A program made the position numbers and the translations under genes. From contig CM082598.2 of NCBI GenBank assembly GCA_040954595.2, positions 8,990,001 to 9,054,000 on the forward strand: DNA of 64,000 bases, read 5' to 3'. Within the stretch, counting starts at the first letter, position 1, and the number at the start of each line of letters is the position of its first letter. The notes below the pieces were generated by a model. It saw only the letters and a program-made list of their open reading frames with translations. It was not told where the DNA came from and searched no databases. The stretch is from Balanoglossus misakiensis (lineage: Eukaryota; Hemichordata). Shown here piece after piece: positions 9,070 to 22,680 of this stretch.

Positions 9070-11061
9070 TAACGTCGGTGCTTGAAACGCCCTGGTTAAA
9101 TTCGGGCTTTCTCTATAAATTGACAGGCAATAATGCAGTCCTACCCGAACAAATGTCGAGTGTTGACCCGCTGTGACTTTCCCTCTTCGGTTTGCCCGAC
9201 TTAGCCAACGTCTGTGTACCAGAGTGTCGGGTCTTTTGCAGCGCCAGGCCGAAGGAAATCCGACTTGATCACCGTTGCTAACGAACGCTAGTGTCTGTCA
9301 TGGTGTGCCGGGGTTTTAGTCGAGCCAGGCCGTAGGAGATCTGACTTGATCATCGTGGTCAATGTACGCGTGTTTCCGCTCTAAAGTGCCGGGGCTTCAG
9401 CTAAACCAGGCCGTAGGAAATCCGACGTAATCACCGTTGATAACTTACGCCAGTCTGTGTCATATAGAGTCGGTGCACCAGCCGAGTCACGCCGTAGGAA
9501 ATCTGACTTGATCAACGTGGTCAATGTACGCCAGTTTCTGCTCTAGAGTGCCGGGGCTTCAGCTGAGCCAGGCCGTAGGAAACCCGACGTGATTACCGTT
9601 GTTAACTTACGCCAGTCTGTGTCCTATATATAGTGCCGGGGTATCAGTCGTGCCAGGCCGAAGGAAATGTGAGTAGACCAATGTGGTCTCTGTACGCGTG
9701 TTTCTGCTCTAGAGTGCCAGGGCTTTAGCCAAGCCATGCCGTAGGAAATCTGACTTGATCAACGTTGCTAACGAACGCTAGTGTCTGTCATAGTGTGCCG
9801 GGGTTTTAGTCGAGCCAAGCCGTAGGAGATCAGACTTGATCAACGTGGTCTCTGTACGCGTGTTTCTGCTCTAGAGTGCCGGGGCTTTATCCAAGCCGTG
9901 CCGTAGAAAATCTGACTTGATCACCGTTGCTAACGTACGCTAGTGTCTGTCATATTGTGACGGAGATTTAGCCGAGCCAGGCCGTAGACAAATCGACTTG
10001 TTCAACGTTACCAGTGTGCAACTGTTTCTGCTCTAGAGTGTCAGGGTTTTAGCCGACTTATGCTGTAGCAAATCTGAGTTGATGAACGGGAATTCAATGT
10101 TAGAAAACCCGTGTGGAAAGTATCTCTACCCGTTTGAAACTAAGAAAAGAATTTATTCTTATTTATTTTGTAAAAAAGACAATTTTTCGAAAAAAAGTCG
10201 AAAATGGTAATTTTGTCTTGGGTGATTCAAATTATACCGCCTTTCCTGGAATTTGCAGCACTTTTTACAAGAGAACGACACTTCATGCTCCATAATATTT
10301 CCGAAAATGAAGAAAAGAGTTAATTTTTTATGATTTTTTACAAATTTACCATTTTTGTCAAAATATGGCCAAAATGACTATTTTTTCTTGAATTCCGTCA
10401 ATATCTCTGCATTTTTGGAGTGGTCGAAACTTTTAACATACAATCAACATGTCATATACAATCAGGGCACCGAATTCGAAGAACAATTAAAGCTTTTTTT
10501 AATTGTTTTTCTAAAAATGACATTTTCAAGCAAAATTTGATAACATGCAATTTTGTCTGCAATGAGCCAAATTAGACTGTCTTTTGTGGAAATTGTATCG
10601 ATATATACAAACGAAGGGCATTTTATACTCCATCAGATTACAGAAAATGTAGAAAACAGTTATTTTTCGTTATTTTCAAAAATTTACCATTTTTGACCAA
10701 AATGTGGCTAAAATTGTTATTTTCGTCTTGAACGCCGCCAGTGTCACTGCTTTTAAGAGTCATAAAAACTTTTAACATACAAGCAATTGTTTATATATGA
10801 TCAGGTCACCGAATTCAAAAAATAAAGAATGTTTTGCATAAAAATGACCTTTTTAGTGCAAACAGTGAATAAAACGCAATTTTGTATTAAATCAGCTCAT
10901 TCAGAGTGCATTTTTAGAATCAGCACCATTTTTACATATAATGGAAATTTCATACATCATCAGATATCCAAATATGAAAAAATGATTTAGATTTTAGCTG
11001 ATTGTCCAAAATTAGCTGATATCTAATAAATGTAGTATTGAACCATTCTGTTCCCCCCCCC

Positions 11062-13275
11062 TACATTATATGCGGTACGCCGATGTCAGCTTACCCGGCA
11101 GTACTGCTGGCCGTGTCCCCAACTAACGTCGGTGTTTGAAACGCCCTGGTTAAATTCGGGCTTTCTCTATAAATTGACAGGCAATAATGCAGTCCTACCC
11201 GAACAAATGTCGAGTGTTGGCCCGCTGTGACTTCCCCTCTTTGGTTTGCCCGACTTAGCCAACGTCTTTGTACTAGAGTGTCGGGTCTTTTGCAGAGCCA
11301 GGCCGAAGGAAATCCGACTTGATAACCGTTGCTAACGAACGCTAGTGTCTGTCATGGTGTGCCGGGGTTTTAGTCGAGCCAGGCCGTAGGAGATCTGACT
11401 TGATCATCGTGGTCAATGTACGCGTGTTTCTGCTCTAAAGTGCCGGGGCTTCAGCTAAACCAGGACGTAAGAAATCCGACGTAATCACCGTTGATAACTT
11501 ACGCCAGTGTCTGTCATGGTGTGCCGGGGTTTTAGTCGAGCCAGGCCGTAGGAGATCTGACTTGATCATCGTGGTCAATGTACGCGTGTTTCCGCTCTAA
11601 AGTGCCGGGGCTTCAGCTAAATCAGGCCGTTAGAAATCCGACGTAATCACCATTGATAACTTACGCCAGTCTGTGTCATATAGAGCCGGTGCACCAGCGG
11701 AGTCACGCCGTAGGAAATCTGACTTGATCAACGTGGTCAATGTACACCTGTTTCTGCTCTAGAGTGCCGGGGCTTCAGCTGAGCCAGGCCGTAGGAAACC
11801 CGACGTGATTACCGTTGTTAACTTACGCCAGTCTGTGTACTATAGAGCCGGTGCACCAGCCGAGTCACGCCGTAGGAAATCTGACTTGATCAACGTGGTC
11901 AATGTACGCCTGTTTCTGCTCTAGAGTGCCGGGGCTTCAGCTGAGCCAGGCCGTAGGAAACCCGACGTGATTACCGTTGTTAACTTACGCCAGTCTGTGT
12001 CTTATATATAGTGCCGGGGCATCAGCCGTGCCAGGCCGAAGGAAATGTGAGTAGATTAACGTGGTCTCTGTACGCGTGTTTCTGCTCTAGAGTGCCGGGG
12101 CTTTATCCAAGCCGTGCCGTAGAAAATCTGACTTGATCACCGTTGCTAACGTACGCTAGTGTCTGTCATATTGTGACGGAGATTTAGCCGAGCCAGGCCG
12201 TAGAAAAATCGACTTGTTCAACGTTACCAGTGTGCAACTGTTTCTGCTCTAGAGTGTCAGGGTTTTAGCCGACTTATGCTGTAGCAAATCTGAGTTGATG
12301 AACGGGAATTCAATGTTAGAAAACCCGTGTGGAAAGTATCTCTACCCGTTTGAAACTAAGAAAAGAATTTATTCTTATTTATTTTGTAAAAAAGACAATT
12401 TTTATAAAAAAAGTCGAAAATGGTAATTTTGTCTTGGGTGATTCAAATTATACCGCCTTTCCTGGAATTTGCAGCACTTTTTACAAGAGAACGACACTTC
12501 ATGCTCCATAATATTTCCGAAAATGAAGAAAAGACTTAATTTTTTATGATTTTTTACAAATTTACCATTTTTGTCAAAATATGGCCAAAATGACTATTTT
12601 TTCTTGAATTCCGTCAATATCTCTGCATTTTTGGAGTGGTCGAAACTTTTAACATACAATCAACATGTCATATATAATCAGGGCACCGAATTCGAAGAAC
12701 AATTAAAGCTTTTTTTAATTGTTTTTCTAAAAATGACATTTTCAAGCAAAATTTGATAACATGCAATTTTGTCTGCAATGAGCCAAATTAGACGGTCTTT
12801 TGTGGAAATTGTATCGATATATACAAACGAAGGGCATTCTATACTCCATCAGATTACAGAAAATGTAGAAAACAGTTATTTTTCGTTATTTTCAAAAATT
12901 TACCATTTTTGACCAAAATGTGGCTAAAATTGTTATTTTCGTCTTGAACGCCGCCAGTGTCACTGCTTTTAAGAGTCATAAAAACTTTTAACATACAAGC
13001 AATTGTTTATATATGATCAGGTCACCGAATTCAAAAAATAAAGAATGTTTTGCATAAAAATGACCTTTTTAGTGCAAACAATGAATAAAACGCAATTTTG
13101 TATTAAATCAGCTCATTCAGAGTGCATTTTTAGAATCAGCATAATTTTTACATATAATGGAAATTTCATACATCATCAGATATCCAAATATGAAAAAATG
13201 ATTTAGATTTTAGCTGATTGTCCAAAATTAGCTGATATCTAATAAATGTAGTATTGAACCATTCTGTTCCCCCCC
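11062..13275 (+). repeat. Satellite unit U6 (2,214 bp, twelve 81-mers)
   Basis: One 162-bp dimer longer than the standard. The GC arm is 11279-12254, the AT arm (alpha, with ttttataaaaaaag near 12400) starts near 12304, and the poly-C tract is only 7 bases (13269-13275). Its first part shares tgttggcccgctg and cttgataaccg with U22. Confidence 0.95.
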
Positions 13276-14844
13276 TACATTATATGCGGTACGCCGATGT
13301 CAGCTTACCCGGCAGTACTGCAGGCCGTGTCCCCAACTAACGTCGGTGTTTGAAACGCCCTGGTTAAATTCGGGCTTTCTCTATAAATTGACAGGCAATA
13401 ATGCAGTCCTACCCGAACAAATGTCGAGTGTTGACCCGCTGTGACTTCCCCTCTTTGGTTTGCCCGACTTAGCCAACGTCTTTGTACTAGAGTTTCGGGT
13501 CTTTTGCAGAGCCAGGCCGAAGGAAATCCGACTTGATCACCGTTGTTAACTTACGCCAGTCTGTGTCCTATATATAGTGCCGGGGCATCAGCCGTGCCAG
13601 GCCGAAGGAAATGTGAGTAGATTAACGTGGTCTCTGTACGCGTGTTTCTGCTCTAGAGTGCCGGGGCTTTATCCAAGCCGTGCCGTAGAAAATCTGACTT
13701 GATCACCGTTGCTAACGTACGCTAGTGTCTGTCATATTGTGACGGAGATTTAGCCGAGCCAGGCCGTAGAAAAATCGACTTGTTCAACGTTACCAGTGTG
13801 CAACTGTTTCTGCTCTAGAGTGTCAGGGTTTTAGCCGACTTATGCTGTAGCAAATCTGAGTTGATGAACGGGAATTCAATGTTAGAAAACACGTGTGGAA
13901 AGTATCTCTACCCGTTTGAAACTAAGAAAAGAATTTATTCTTATTTATTTTGTAAAAAAGACAATTTTTATAAAAAAAGTCGAAAATGGTAATTTTGTCT
14001 TGGGTGATTCAAATTATACCGCCTTTCCTGGAATTTGCAGCACTTTTAACAAGAGAACGACACTTCATGCTCCATAATATTTCCGAAAATGAAGAAAAGA
14101 GTTAATTTTTTATGATTTTTTACAAATTTACCATTTTTGTCAAAATATGGCCAAAATGACTATTTTTTCTTGAATTCCGTCAATATCTCTGCATTTTTGG
14201 AGTGGTCGAAACTTTTAACATACAATCAACATGTCATATATAATCAGGGCACCGAATTCGAAGAACAATTAAAGCTTTTTTTAATTGTTTTTCTAAAAAT
14301 GACATTTTCAAGCAAAATTTGATAACATGCAATTTTGTCTGCAATGAGCCAAATTAGACTGTCTTTTGTGGAAATTGTATCGATATATACAAACGAAGGG
14401 CATTCTATACTCCATCAGATTACAGAAAATGTAGAAAACAGTTATTTTTCGTTATTTTCAAAAATTTACCATTTTTGACCAAAATGTGGCTAAAATTGTT
14501 ATTTTCGTCTTGAACGCCGCCAGTGTCACTGCTTTTAAGAGTCATAAAAACTTTTAACATACAAGCAATTGTTTATATATGATCAGGTCACCGAATTCAA
14601 AAAATAAAGAATGTTTTGCATAAAAATGACCTTTTTAGTGCAAACAATGAATAAAACGCAATTTTGTATTAAATCAGCTCATTCAGAGTGCATTTTTAGA
14701 ATCAGCACCATTTTTACATATAATGGAAATTTCATACATCATCAGATATCCAAATATGAAAAAATGATTTAGATTTTAGCTGATTGTCCAAAATTAGCTG
14801 ATATCTAATAAATGTAGTATTGAACCATTCTGTTCCCCCCCCCC
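13276..14844 (+). repeat. Satellite unit U7 (1,569 bp, four 81-mers, shortest)
   Basis: Six subrepeats (three dimers) fewer than standard. The GC arm is only 13493-13820. The first subrepeat jumps from a type-1 start (gaaatccgacttgatcaccg) to a later B end (ttgttaacttacgccagtc), which marks the deletion junction near 13545. The AT arm is full-length alpha from about 13870. Poly-C is 14835-14844. Confidence 0.95.
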
Positions 14845-17226
14845 TACATTATATGCGGTACGCCGATGTCAGCTTACCCGGCAGTACTGCAGGCCGTGTC
14901 CCCAACTAACGTCGGTGTTTGAAACGCCCTGGTTAAATTCGGGCTTTCTCTATAAATTGACAGGCAATAATGCAGTCCTACCCGAACAAATGTCGAGTGT
15001 TGACCCGCTGTGACTTCCCCTCTTTGGTTTGCCCGACTTAGCCAACGTCTTTGTACTAGAGTGTCTGGTCTTTTGCAGAGCCAGGCCGAAGGAAATCCGA
15101 CTTGATCACCGTTGCTAACGAACACTAGTGTCTGTCATGGTGTGCCGGGGTTTTAGTCGAGCCAGGCCGTAGGAGATCTGACTTGATCATCGTGGTCAAT
15201 GTACGCGTGTTTCTGCTCTAAAGTGCCGGGGCTTCGGCTAAACCAGGCCGTAGGAAATCCGACGTAATCACCGTTGATAACTTACGCCAGTGTCTGTCAT
15301 GGTGTGCCGGGGTTTTAGTCGAGCCAGGCCGTAGGAGATCTGACTTGATCATCGTGGTCAATGTACGCGTGTTTCCGCTCTAAAGTGCCGGGGCTTCAGC
15401 TAAACCAGGCCGTTAGAAATCCGACGTAATCACCATTGATAACTTACGCCAGTCTGTGTCATATAGAGCCGGTGCACCAGCGGAGTCACGCCGTAGGAAA
15501 TCTGACTTGATCAACGTGGTCAATGTAAACCTGTTTCTGCTCTAGAGTGCCGGGGCTTCAGCTGAGCCAGGCCGTAGGAAACCCGACGTGATTACCGTTG
15601 TTAACTTACGCCAGTCTGTGTACTATAGAGCCGGTGCACCAGCCGAGTCACGCCGTAGGAAATCTGACTTGATCAACGTGGTCAATGTACACCTGTTTCT
15701 GCTCTAGAGTGCCGGGGCTTCAGCTGAGCCAGGCCGTAGGAAACCCGACGTGATTACCGTTGTTAACTTACGCCAGTCTGTGTACTATAGAGCCGGTGCA
15801 CCAGCCGAGTCACGCCGTAGGAAATCTGACTTGATCAACGTGGTCAATGTACGCCTGTTTCTGCTCTAGAGTGCCGGGGCTTCAGCTGAGCCAGGCCGTA
15901 GGAAACCCGACGTGATTACCGTTGTTAACTTACGCCAGTCTGTGTCCTATATATAGTGCCGGGGCATCAGCCGTGCCAGGCCGAAGGAAATGTGAGTAGA
16001 TTAACGTGGTCTCTGTACGCGTGTTTCTGCTCTAGAGTGCCGGGGCTTTATCCAAGCCGTGCCGTAGAAAATCTGACTTGATCACCGTTGCTAACGTACG
16101 CTAGTGTCTGTCATATTGTGACGGAGATTTAGCCGAGCCAGGCCGTAGAAAAATCGACTTGTTCAACGTTAACAGTGTGCAACTGTTTCTGCTCTAGAGT
16201 GTCAGGGTTTTAGCCGACTTATGCTGTAGCAAATCTGAGTTGATGAACGGGAATTCAATGTTAGAAAACCCGTGTGGAAAGTATCTCTACCCGTTTGAAA
16301 CTAAGAAAAGAATTTATTCTTATTTATTTTGTAAAAAAGACAATTTTTATAAAAAAAGTCGAAAATGGTAATTTTGTCTTGGGTGATTCAAATTATACCG
16401 CCTTTCCTGGAATTTGCAGCACTTTTTACAAGAGAACGACACTTCATGCTCCATAATATTTCCGAAAATGAAGAAAAGAGTTAATTTTTTATGATTTTTT
16501 ACAAATTTACCATTTTTGTCAAAATATGGCCAAAATGACTATTTTTTCTTGAATTCCGTCAATATCTCTGCATTTTTGGAGTGGTCGAAACTTTTAACAT
16601 ACAATCAACATGTCATATATAATCAGGGCACCGAATTCGAAGAACAATTAAAGCTTTTTTTAATTGTTTTTCTAAAAATGACATTTTCAAGCAAAATTTG
16701 ATAACATGCAATTTTGTCTGCAATGAGCCAAATTAGACTGTCTTTTGTGGAAATTGTATCGATATATACAAACGAAGGACATTCTATACTCCATCAGATT
16801 ACAGAAAATGTAGAAAACAGTTATTTTTCGTTATTTTCAAAAATTTACCATTTTTGACCAAAATGTGGCTAAAATTGTTATTTTCGTCTTGAACGCCGCC
16901 AGTGTCACTGCTTTTAAGAGTCATAAAAACTTTTAACATACAAGCAATTGTTTATATATGATCAGGTCACCGAATTCAAAAAATAAAGAATGTTTTGCAT
17001 AAAAATGACCTTTTTAGTGCAAACAATGAATAAAACGCAATTTTGTATTAAATCAGCTCATTCAGAGTGCATTTTTAGAATCAGCACCATTTTTACATAT
17101 AATGGAAATTTCATACATCATCAGATATCCAAATATGAAAAAATGATTTAGATTTTAGCTGATTGTCCAAAATTAGCTGATATCTAATAAATGTAGTATT
17201 GAACCATTCTGTTCCCCCCCCCCCCC
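14845..17226 (+). repeat. Satellite unit U8 (2,382 bp, fourteen 81-mers)
   Basis: Two dimers longer than standard; GC arm 15062-16199, AT arm (alpha) from about 16249, poly-C 17214-17226. Private variants gtgtctggtc, cttcggctaaacc and ccgtt-aacagtgtgc are shared with U9 at a constant 2,382-bp offset, so U8 and U9 are a recent tandem duplication. Confidence 0.95.
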
Positions 17227-19603
17227 TACATTATATGCGGTACGCCGATGTCAGCTTACCCGGCAGTACTGCAGGCCGTGTCCCCAACTAACGTCGGTGT
17301 TTGAAACGCCCTGGTTAAATTCGGGCTTTCTCTATAAATTGACAGGCAATAATGCAGTCCTACCCGAACAAATGTCGAGTGTTGACCCGCTGTGACTTCC
17401 CCTCTTTGGTTTGCCCGACTTAGCCAACGTCTTTGTACTAGAGTGTCTGGTCTTTTGCAGAGCCAGGCCGAAGGAAATCCGACTTGATCACCGTTGCTAA
17501 CGAACACTAGTGTCTGTCATGGTGTGCCGGGGTTTTAGTCGAGCCAGGCCGTAGGAGATCTGACTTGATCATCGTGGTCAATGTACGCGTGTTTCTGCTC
17601 TAAAGTGCCGGGGCTTCGGCTAAACCAGGCCGTAGGAAATCCGACGTAATCACCGTTGATAACTTACGCCAGTGTCTGTCATGGTGTGCCGGGGTTTTAG
17701 TCGAGCCAGGCCGTAGGAGATCTGACTTGATCATCGTGGTCAATGTACGCGTGTTTCCGCTCTAAAGTGCCGGGGCTTCAGCTAAACCAGGCCGTTAGAA
17801 ATCCGACGTAATCACCATTGATAACTTACGCCAGTCTGTGTCATATAGAGCCGGTGCACCAGCGGAGTCACGCCGTAGGAAATCTGACTTGATCAACGTG
17901 GTCAATGTAAACCTGTTTCTGCTCTAGAGTGCCGGGGCTTCAGCTGAGCCAGGCCGTAGGAAACCCGACGTGATTACCGTTGTTAACTTACGCCAGTCTG
18001 TGTACTATAGAGCCGGTGCACCAGCCGAGTCACGCCGTAGGAAATCTGACTTGATCAACGTGGTCAATGTACACCTGTTTCTGCTCTAGAGTGCCGGGGC
18101 TTCAGCTGAGCCAGGCCGTAGGAAACCCGACGTGATTACCGTTGTTAACTTACGCCAGTCTGTGTACTATAGAGCCGGTGCACCAGCCGAGTCACGCCGT
18201 AGGAAATCTGTCTTGATCAACGTGGTCAATGTACGCCTGTTTCTGCTCTAGAGTGCCGGGGCTTCAGCTGAGCCAGGCCGTAGGAAACCCGACGTGATTA
18301 CCGTTGTTAACTTACGCCAGTCTGTGTCCTATATATAGTGCCGGGGCATCAGCCGTGCCAGGCCGAAGGAAATGTGAGTAGATTAACGTGGTCTCTGTAC
18401 GCGTGTTTCTGCTCTAGAGTGCCGGGGCTTTATCCAAGCCGTGCCGTAGAAAATCTGACTTGATCACCGTTGCTAACGTACGCTAGTGTCTGTCATATTG
18501 TGACGGAGATTTAGCCGAGCCAGGCCGTAGAAAAATCGACTTGTTCAACGTTAACAGTGTGCAACTGTTTCTGCTCTAGAGTGTCAGGGTTTTAGCCGAC
18601 TTATGCTGTAGCAAATCTGAGTTGATGAACGGGAATTCAATGTTAGAAAACCCGTGTGGAAAGTATCTCTACCCGTTTGAAACTAAGAAAAGAATTTATT
18701 CTTATTTATTTTGTAAAAAAGACAATTTTTATAAAAAAAGTCGAAAATGGTAATTTTGTCTTGGGTGATTCAAATTATACCGCCTTTCCTGGAATTTGCA
18801 GCACTTTTTACAAGAGAACGACACTTCATGCTCCATAATATTTCCGAAAATGAAGAAAAGAGTTAATTTTTTATGATTTTTTACAAATTTACCATTTTTG
18901 TCAAAATATGGCCAAAATGACTATTTTTTCTTGAATTCCGTCAATATCTCTGCATTTTTGGAGTGGTCGAAACTTTTAACATACAATCAACATGTCATAT
19001 ATAATCAGGGCACCGAATTCGAAGAACAATTAAAGCTTTTTTTAATTGTTTTTCTAAAAATGACATTTTCAAGCAAAATTTGATAACATGCAATTTTGTC
19101 TGCAATGAGCCAAATTAGACTGTCTTTTGTGGAAATTGTATCGATATATACAAACGAAGGACATTCTATACTCCATCAGATTACAGAAAATGTAGAAAAC
19201 AGTTATTTTTCGTTATTTTCAAAAATTTACCATTTTTGACCAAAATGTGGCTAAAATTGTTATTTTCGTCTTGAACGCCGCCAGTGTCACTGCTTTTAAG
19301 AGTCATAAAAACTTTTAACATACAAGCAATTGTTTATATATGATCAGGTCACCGAATTCAAAAAATAAAGAATGTTTTGCATAAAAATGACCTTTTTAGT
19401 GCAAACAATGAATAAAACGCAATTTTGTATTAAATCAGCTCATTCAGAGTGCATTTTTAGAATCAGCACCATTTTTACATATAATGGAAATTTCATACAT
19501 CATCAGATATCCAAATATGAAAAAATGATTTAGATTTTAGCTGATTGTCCAAAATTAGCTGATATCTAATAAATGTAGTATTGAACCATTCTGTCCCCCC
19601 CCC
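17227..19603 (+). repeat. Satellite unit U9 (2,377 bp, fourteen 81-mers)
   Basis: Near-copy of U8. GC arm 17444-18581, AT arm (alpha) from about 18631. The difference in length is mostly the poly-C tract (9 bases, 19595-19603). One visible private change is aatctgtcttgatc near 18206. Confidence 0.95.
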
Positions 19604-21785
19604 TACATTATATGCGGTACGCCGATGTCAGCTTACCCGGCAGTACTGCAGGCCGTGTCCCCAACTAACGTCGGTGTTTGAAACGCTCTGGTTAAATTCG
19701 GGCTTTCTCTATAAATTGACAGGCAATAATGCAGTCCTACCCGAACAAATGTCGAGTGTTGACCCGCTGTGACTTCCCCTCTTTGGTTTGCCCGACTTAG
19801 CCAACGTCTTTGTACTAGAGTGTCGGGTCTTTTGCAGAGCCAGGCCGAAGAAAATCCGACTTGATCACCGTTGCTAACGAACACTAGTGTCTGTCATGGT
19901 GTGCCGGGGTTTTAGTCGAGCCAGGCCGTAGGAGATCTGACTTGATCATCGTGGTCAATGTACGCGTGTTTCTGCTCTAAAGTGCCGGGGCTTCAGCTAA
20001 ACCAGGCCGTAGGTAATCCGACGTAATCACCGTTGATAACTTACGCCAGTGTCTGTCATGGTGTGCCGGGGTTTTAGTCGAGCCAGGCCGTAGGAGATCT
20101 GACTTGATCATCGTGGTCAATGTACGCGTGTTTCCGCTATAAAGTGCCGGGGCTTCAGCTAAATCAGGCCGTTAGAAATCCGAGGTAATCACCATTGATA
20201 ACTTACGCCAGTCTGTGTCATATAGAGCCGGTGCTCCAGCGGAGTCACGCCGTAGGAAATCTGACTTGATCAACGTGGTCAATGTACACCAGTTTCTGCT
20301 CTAGAGTGCCGGGGCTTCAGCTGAGCCAGACCGTAGGAAACCCGACGTGATTACCGTTGTTAACTTACGCCAGTCTGTGTACTATAGAGCCGGTGCACCA
20401 GCCGAGTCACGCCGTAGGAAATCTGACTTGATCAACGTGGTCAATGTACGCCTGTTTCTGCTCTAGAGTGCCGGGGCTTCAGCTGAGCCAGGCCGTAGGA
20501 AACCCGACGTGATTACCGTTGTTAACTTACGCCAGTCTGTGTCCTATATATAGTGCCGGGGCATCAGCCGTGCCAGGCCGAAGGAAATGTGAGTAGATCA
20601 ACGTGGTCTCTGTACGCGTGTTTCTGCTCTAGAGTGCCGGGGCTTTATCCAAGCCGTGCCGTAGAAAATCTGACTTGATCACCGTTGCTAACGTACGCTA
20701 GTGTCTGTCATATTGTGACGGAGATTTAGCCGAGCCAGGCCGTAGAAAAATCGACTTGTTCAACGTTACCAGTGTGCAACTGTTTCTGCTCTAGAGTGTC
20801 AGGGTTTTAGCCGACTTATGCTGTAGGAAATCTGAGTTGATGAACGGGAATTCAATGTTAGAAAACACGTGTGGAAAGTATCTCTACCCGTTTGAAACTA
20901 AGAAAAGAATTTATTCTTATTTATTTTGTAAAAAAGACAATTTTCGAAAAAAAGTCGAAAATGGTAATTTTGTCTTGGGTGATTCAAATTATACCGCCTT
21001 TTCTGGAATTTGCAGCACTTTTTACAAGAGAACGACACTTCATGCTCCATAATATTTCCGAACAAATTACCATTTTTGTCAAAATATGGCCAAAATGGCT
21101 ATTTTTTCTTGAATTCCGTCAATATCTCTGCATTTTTGGAGTGGTCGAAACTCTTAACATACAATCAACATGTCATATATAATCAGGGCACCGAATTCGA
21201 AGAACAATTAAAGCTTTTTTTAATTATTTTTCTAAAAATGACATTTTCAAGCAAAATTTGATAACATGCAATTTTGTCTGCAGTGAGCCAAATTAGACTG
21301 TCTTTTGTGGTATTTGTATCGATATATACATACGAAGGGCATTCTATACTCCATCAGATTACCGAAAATGTAGGAAACATTTATTTTTCGTAATTTTCAA
21401 AAATTTACCATTTTTGACCAAAATGTGGCTAAAATTTTTATTTTCGTCTTGAATGCCGCCAGTGTCACTGCTTTTAAGAGTCATAAAAACTTTTAACATA
21501 CAAGCAATTGTTTATATATGATCAGGTCACCGAATTAAAAAAATAAAGAATGTTTTGCCTAAAATGACCTTTTTGGTGCAAAAACGAATAAAACGCAATT
21601 TTGTATTAAATCAGCTCATTCAGAGTGCATTTTTTATAATCAGCACCATTTTTACATATAATGGAAATTTCATACATCATCAGATATTCAAATATGAAAA
21701 AATGATTTAGATTTTAGATGATTGTCCAAAATTAGCTGATATCTAATAAATGTAGTATTGAACCGTTCTGTCCCCCCCCCCCCCC
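19604..21785 (+). repeat. Satellite unit U10 (2,182 bp, twelve 81-mers)
   Basis: GC arm 19821-20796, AT arm from about 20846, poly-C 21772-21785. The AT arm has the 38-bp deletion (ccgaacaaattacc) and is a mosaic: its first half is alpha (gaacaattaaagc) and its second half beta (gcctaaaatgacctttttgg). The linker and GC arm carry the private changes acgctctggtt, ccgctataaag and gaggtaatcacc, which recur in U27 38,965 bp away. Confidence 0.95.
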
Positions 21786-21909
21786 TACATTATATGCGGT
21801 ACGCCGATGTCAGCTTACCCGGCAGTACTGCAGGCCGTGCCCCCAACTAACGTCGGTGTTTGAAACGCCCTGGTTAAATTCGGGCTTTCTCTATAAAGTG
21901 ACAGGCAAT

Positions 21910-22674
21910 GTTAATCATTTAAGTTAATCATTTAATTTACGCCGATGATTTGGTTATTATATCTACTGGAGCCTATGGCCAGCAGATGCTTGTTGATACT
22001 TGTGGTCATTATGGCAGCATTAACTCAATTTTCTTCAATGAGAAAAAAACAGTCTGTATGTTAATTCAGCCAAGTATGCGCAGGCTCAGACACGTTCCAA
22101 TTTATCTGAACGGCCGAATGCTGAATTATGTCAATGTTTATAAATATCTTGGTCACCTTATCACTTGTGACCTTAGGGATAATGAGGACATTCTAGCTCA
22201 AACGCGACAATTTTATGTTCGCGGTAATGCGATTATTCGTGATTTTAAATTTGCGTCTATCTCTGTTAAATGTCATTTGTTTTCTGTATTTTGTGATATC
22301 CCGTATTGCTCTTACTTATGGAGTGCTTTTTCTGTGTGTATTTTTAATGCAGTTAGGAGAGCTTACTCCCAGGTTTTCCGTAAATTGTCTGGTTTTAAAC
22401 ATTCATTTATTCAGAGCAACAGTGCGATGTTTGTTAATCTTTCCATTTTAACTTTTGATGAAATACTCCGGAAAAAATCATTAAGCTTTTTAAGCAGACT
22501 CCACCTCTCAAGTAACCCACTTGTAGCCAGTGTTTTATCACTATCAGTGTTCTCAAATAGTGGACTTTGGAAGGTTTGGAGTAGACGATTGTTTTGATGT
22601 TTTTATGGTGTTTCGTTTTGCTATGGATTATTTTATAATCTGAAATAAAGATGAAATAAATAAATAAATAAATA
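21910..22674 (+). mobile_element. 5'-truncated non-LTR retrotransposon (CR1/Jockey-like LINE)
   Basis: About 765 bp inserted in the satellite linker between ggcaat and aataatgcag. The target duplication is short (AAT at most) and blurred by the A/T-rich tail. The element keeps only the end of its reverse transcriptase frame from the YADD box, a 3' UTR of about 55 bp and a short tandem tail of AAAT. The 5' junction carries a 13-bp tandem duplication (gttaatcatttaa at 21910-21922 and 21923-21935), of the kind seen when target-primed reverse transcription ends early. Confidence 0.85.
21923..22597 (+). pseudogene. Reverse transcriptase C-terminal fragment of a LINE
   Basis: An open frame of 224 codons after an in-frame stop at 21920-21922. 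It begins just before the catalytic YADD box (codons 21938-21949, read as YADDLVIIS), so all upstream RT fingers/palm, the endonuclease and any ORF1 are missing. After YADD come the FNEKKTVCM segment and the thumb-region YKYLGHLI, then a cysteine- and phenylalanine-rich C-terminal region with DEILRKKSLSFLSRL, familiar from CR1-like elements of aquatic invertebrates. It ends at TGA (22595-22597). The frame has no internal stop, which suggests a fairly young insertion. It cannot make a working enzyme. The clade is judged from memory of the family and is less certain than the RT call. Confidence 0.85.
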
Positions 22675-22680
22675 AATAAT
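22652..22680 (+). repeat. (AAAT)n tail of the LINE
   Basis: About six tandem copies of AAAT (gaaataaataaataaa...) end the LINE and merge with the aataat of the resumed satellite linker. Short tandem tails rather than plain poly-A occur in several non-LTR clades. Confidence 0.85.

Larger units (their letters stand above)
7868..9072 (+). mobile_element. MITE-like non-autonomous DNA transposon, copy 1 (PIF/Harbinger-like TSD)
   Basis: A 1,199-bp insertion at 7871-9069. Removing it restores the satellite sequence ccccaactaacgtcgg, with TAA duplicated on both sides (7868-7870 and 9070-9072). The ends are inverted repeats starting GGGAGCCGTCATTATTTA. A three-base TAA duplication is typical of PIF/Harbinger elements (TWA targets), but other superfamilies with 3-bp duplications are not excluded. 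No transposase is encoded; the open frames inside (73 codons or fewer) match nothing I know. The interior holds long C/G runs and nested inverted repeats. Confidence 0.85.
7806..11061 (+). repeat. Satellite unit U5 (2,054 bp of satellite, split by a MITE)
   Basis: A standard ten-subrepeat unit (9225-10038) whose linker is split by the 1.2-kb MITE. The AT arm (from about 10088) is the alpha form, and poly-C is 11053-11061. Rare variants such as atcagtcgtg and accaatgtggtc near 9645-9685 recur in U21 at an offset of 36,678 bp, but not beside a MITE there. Confidence 0.95.
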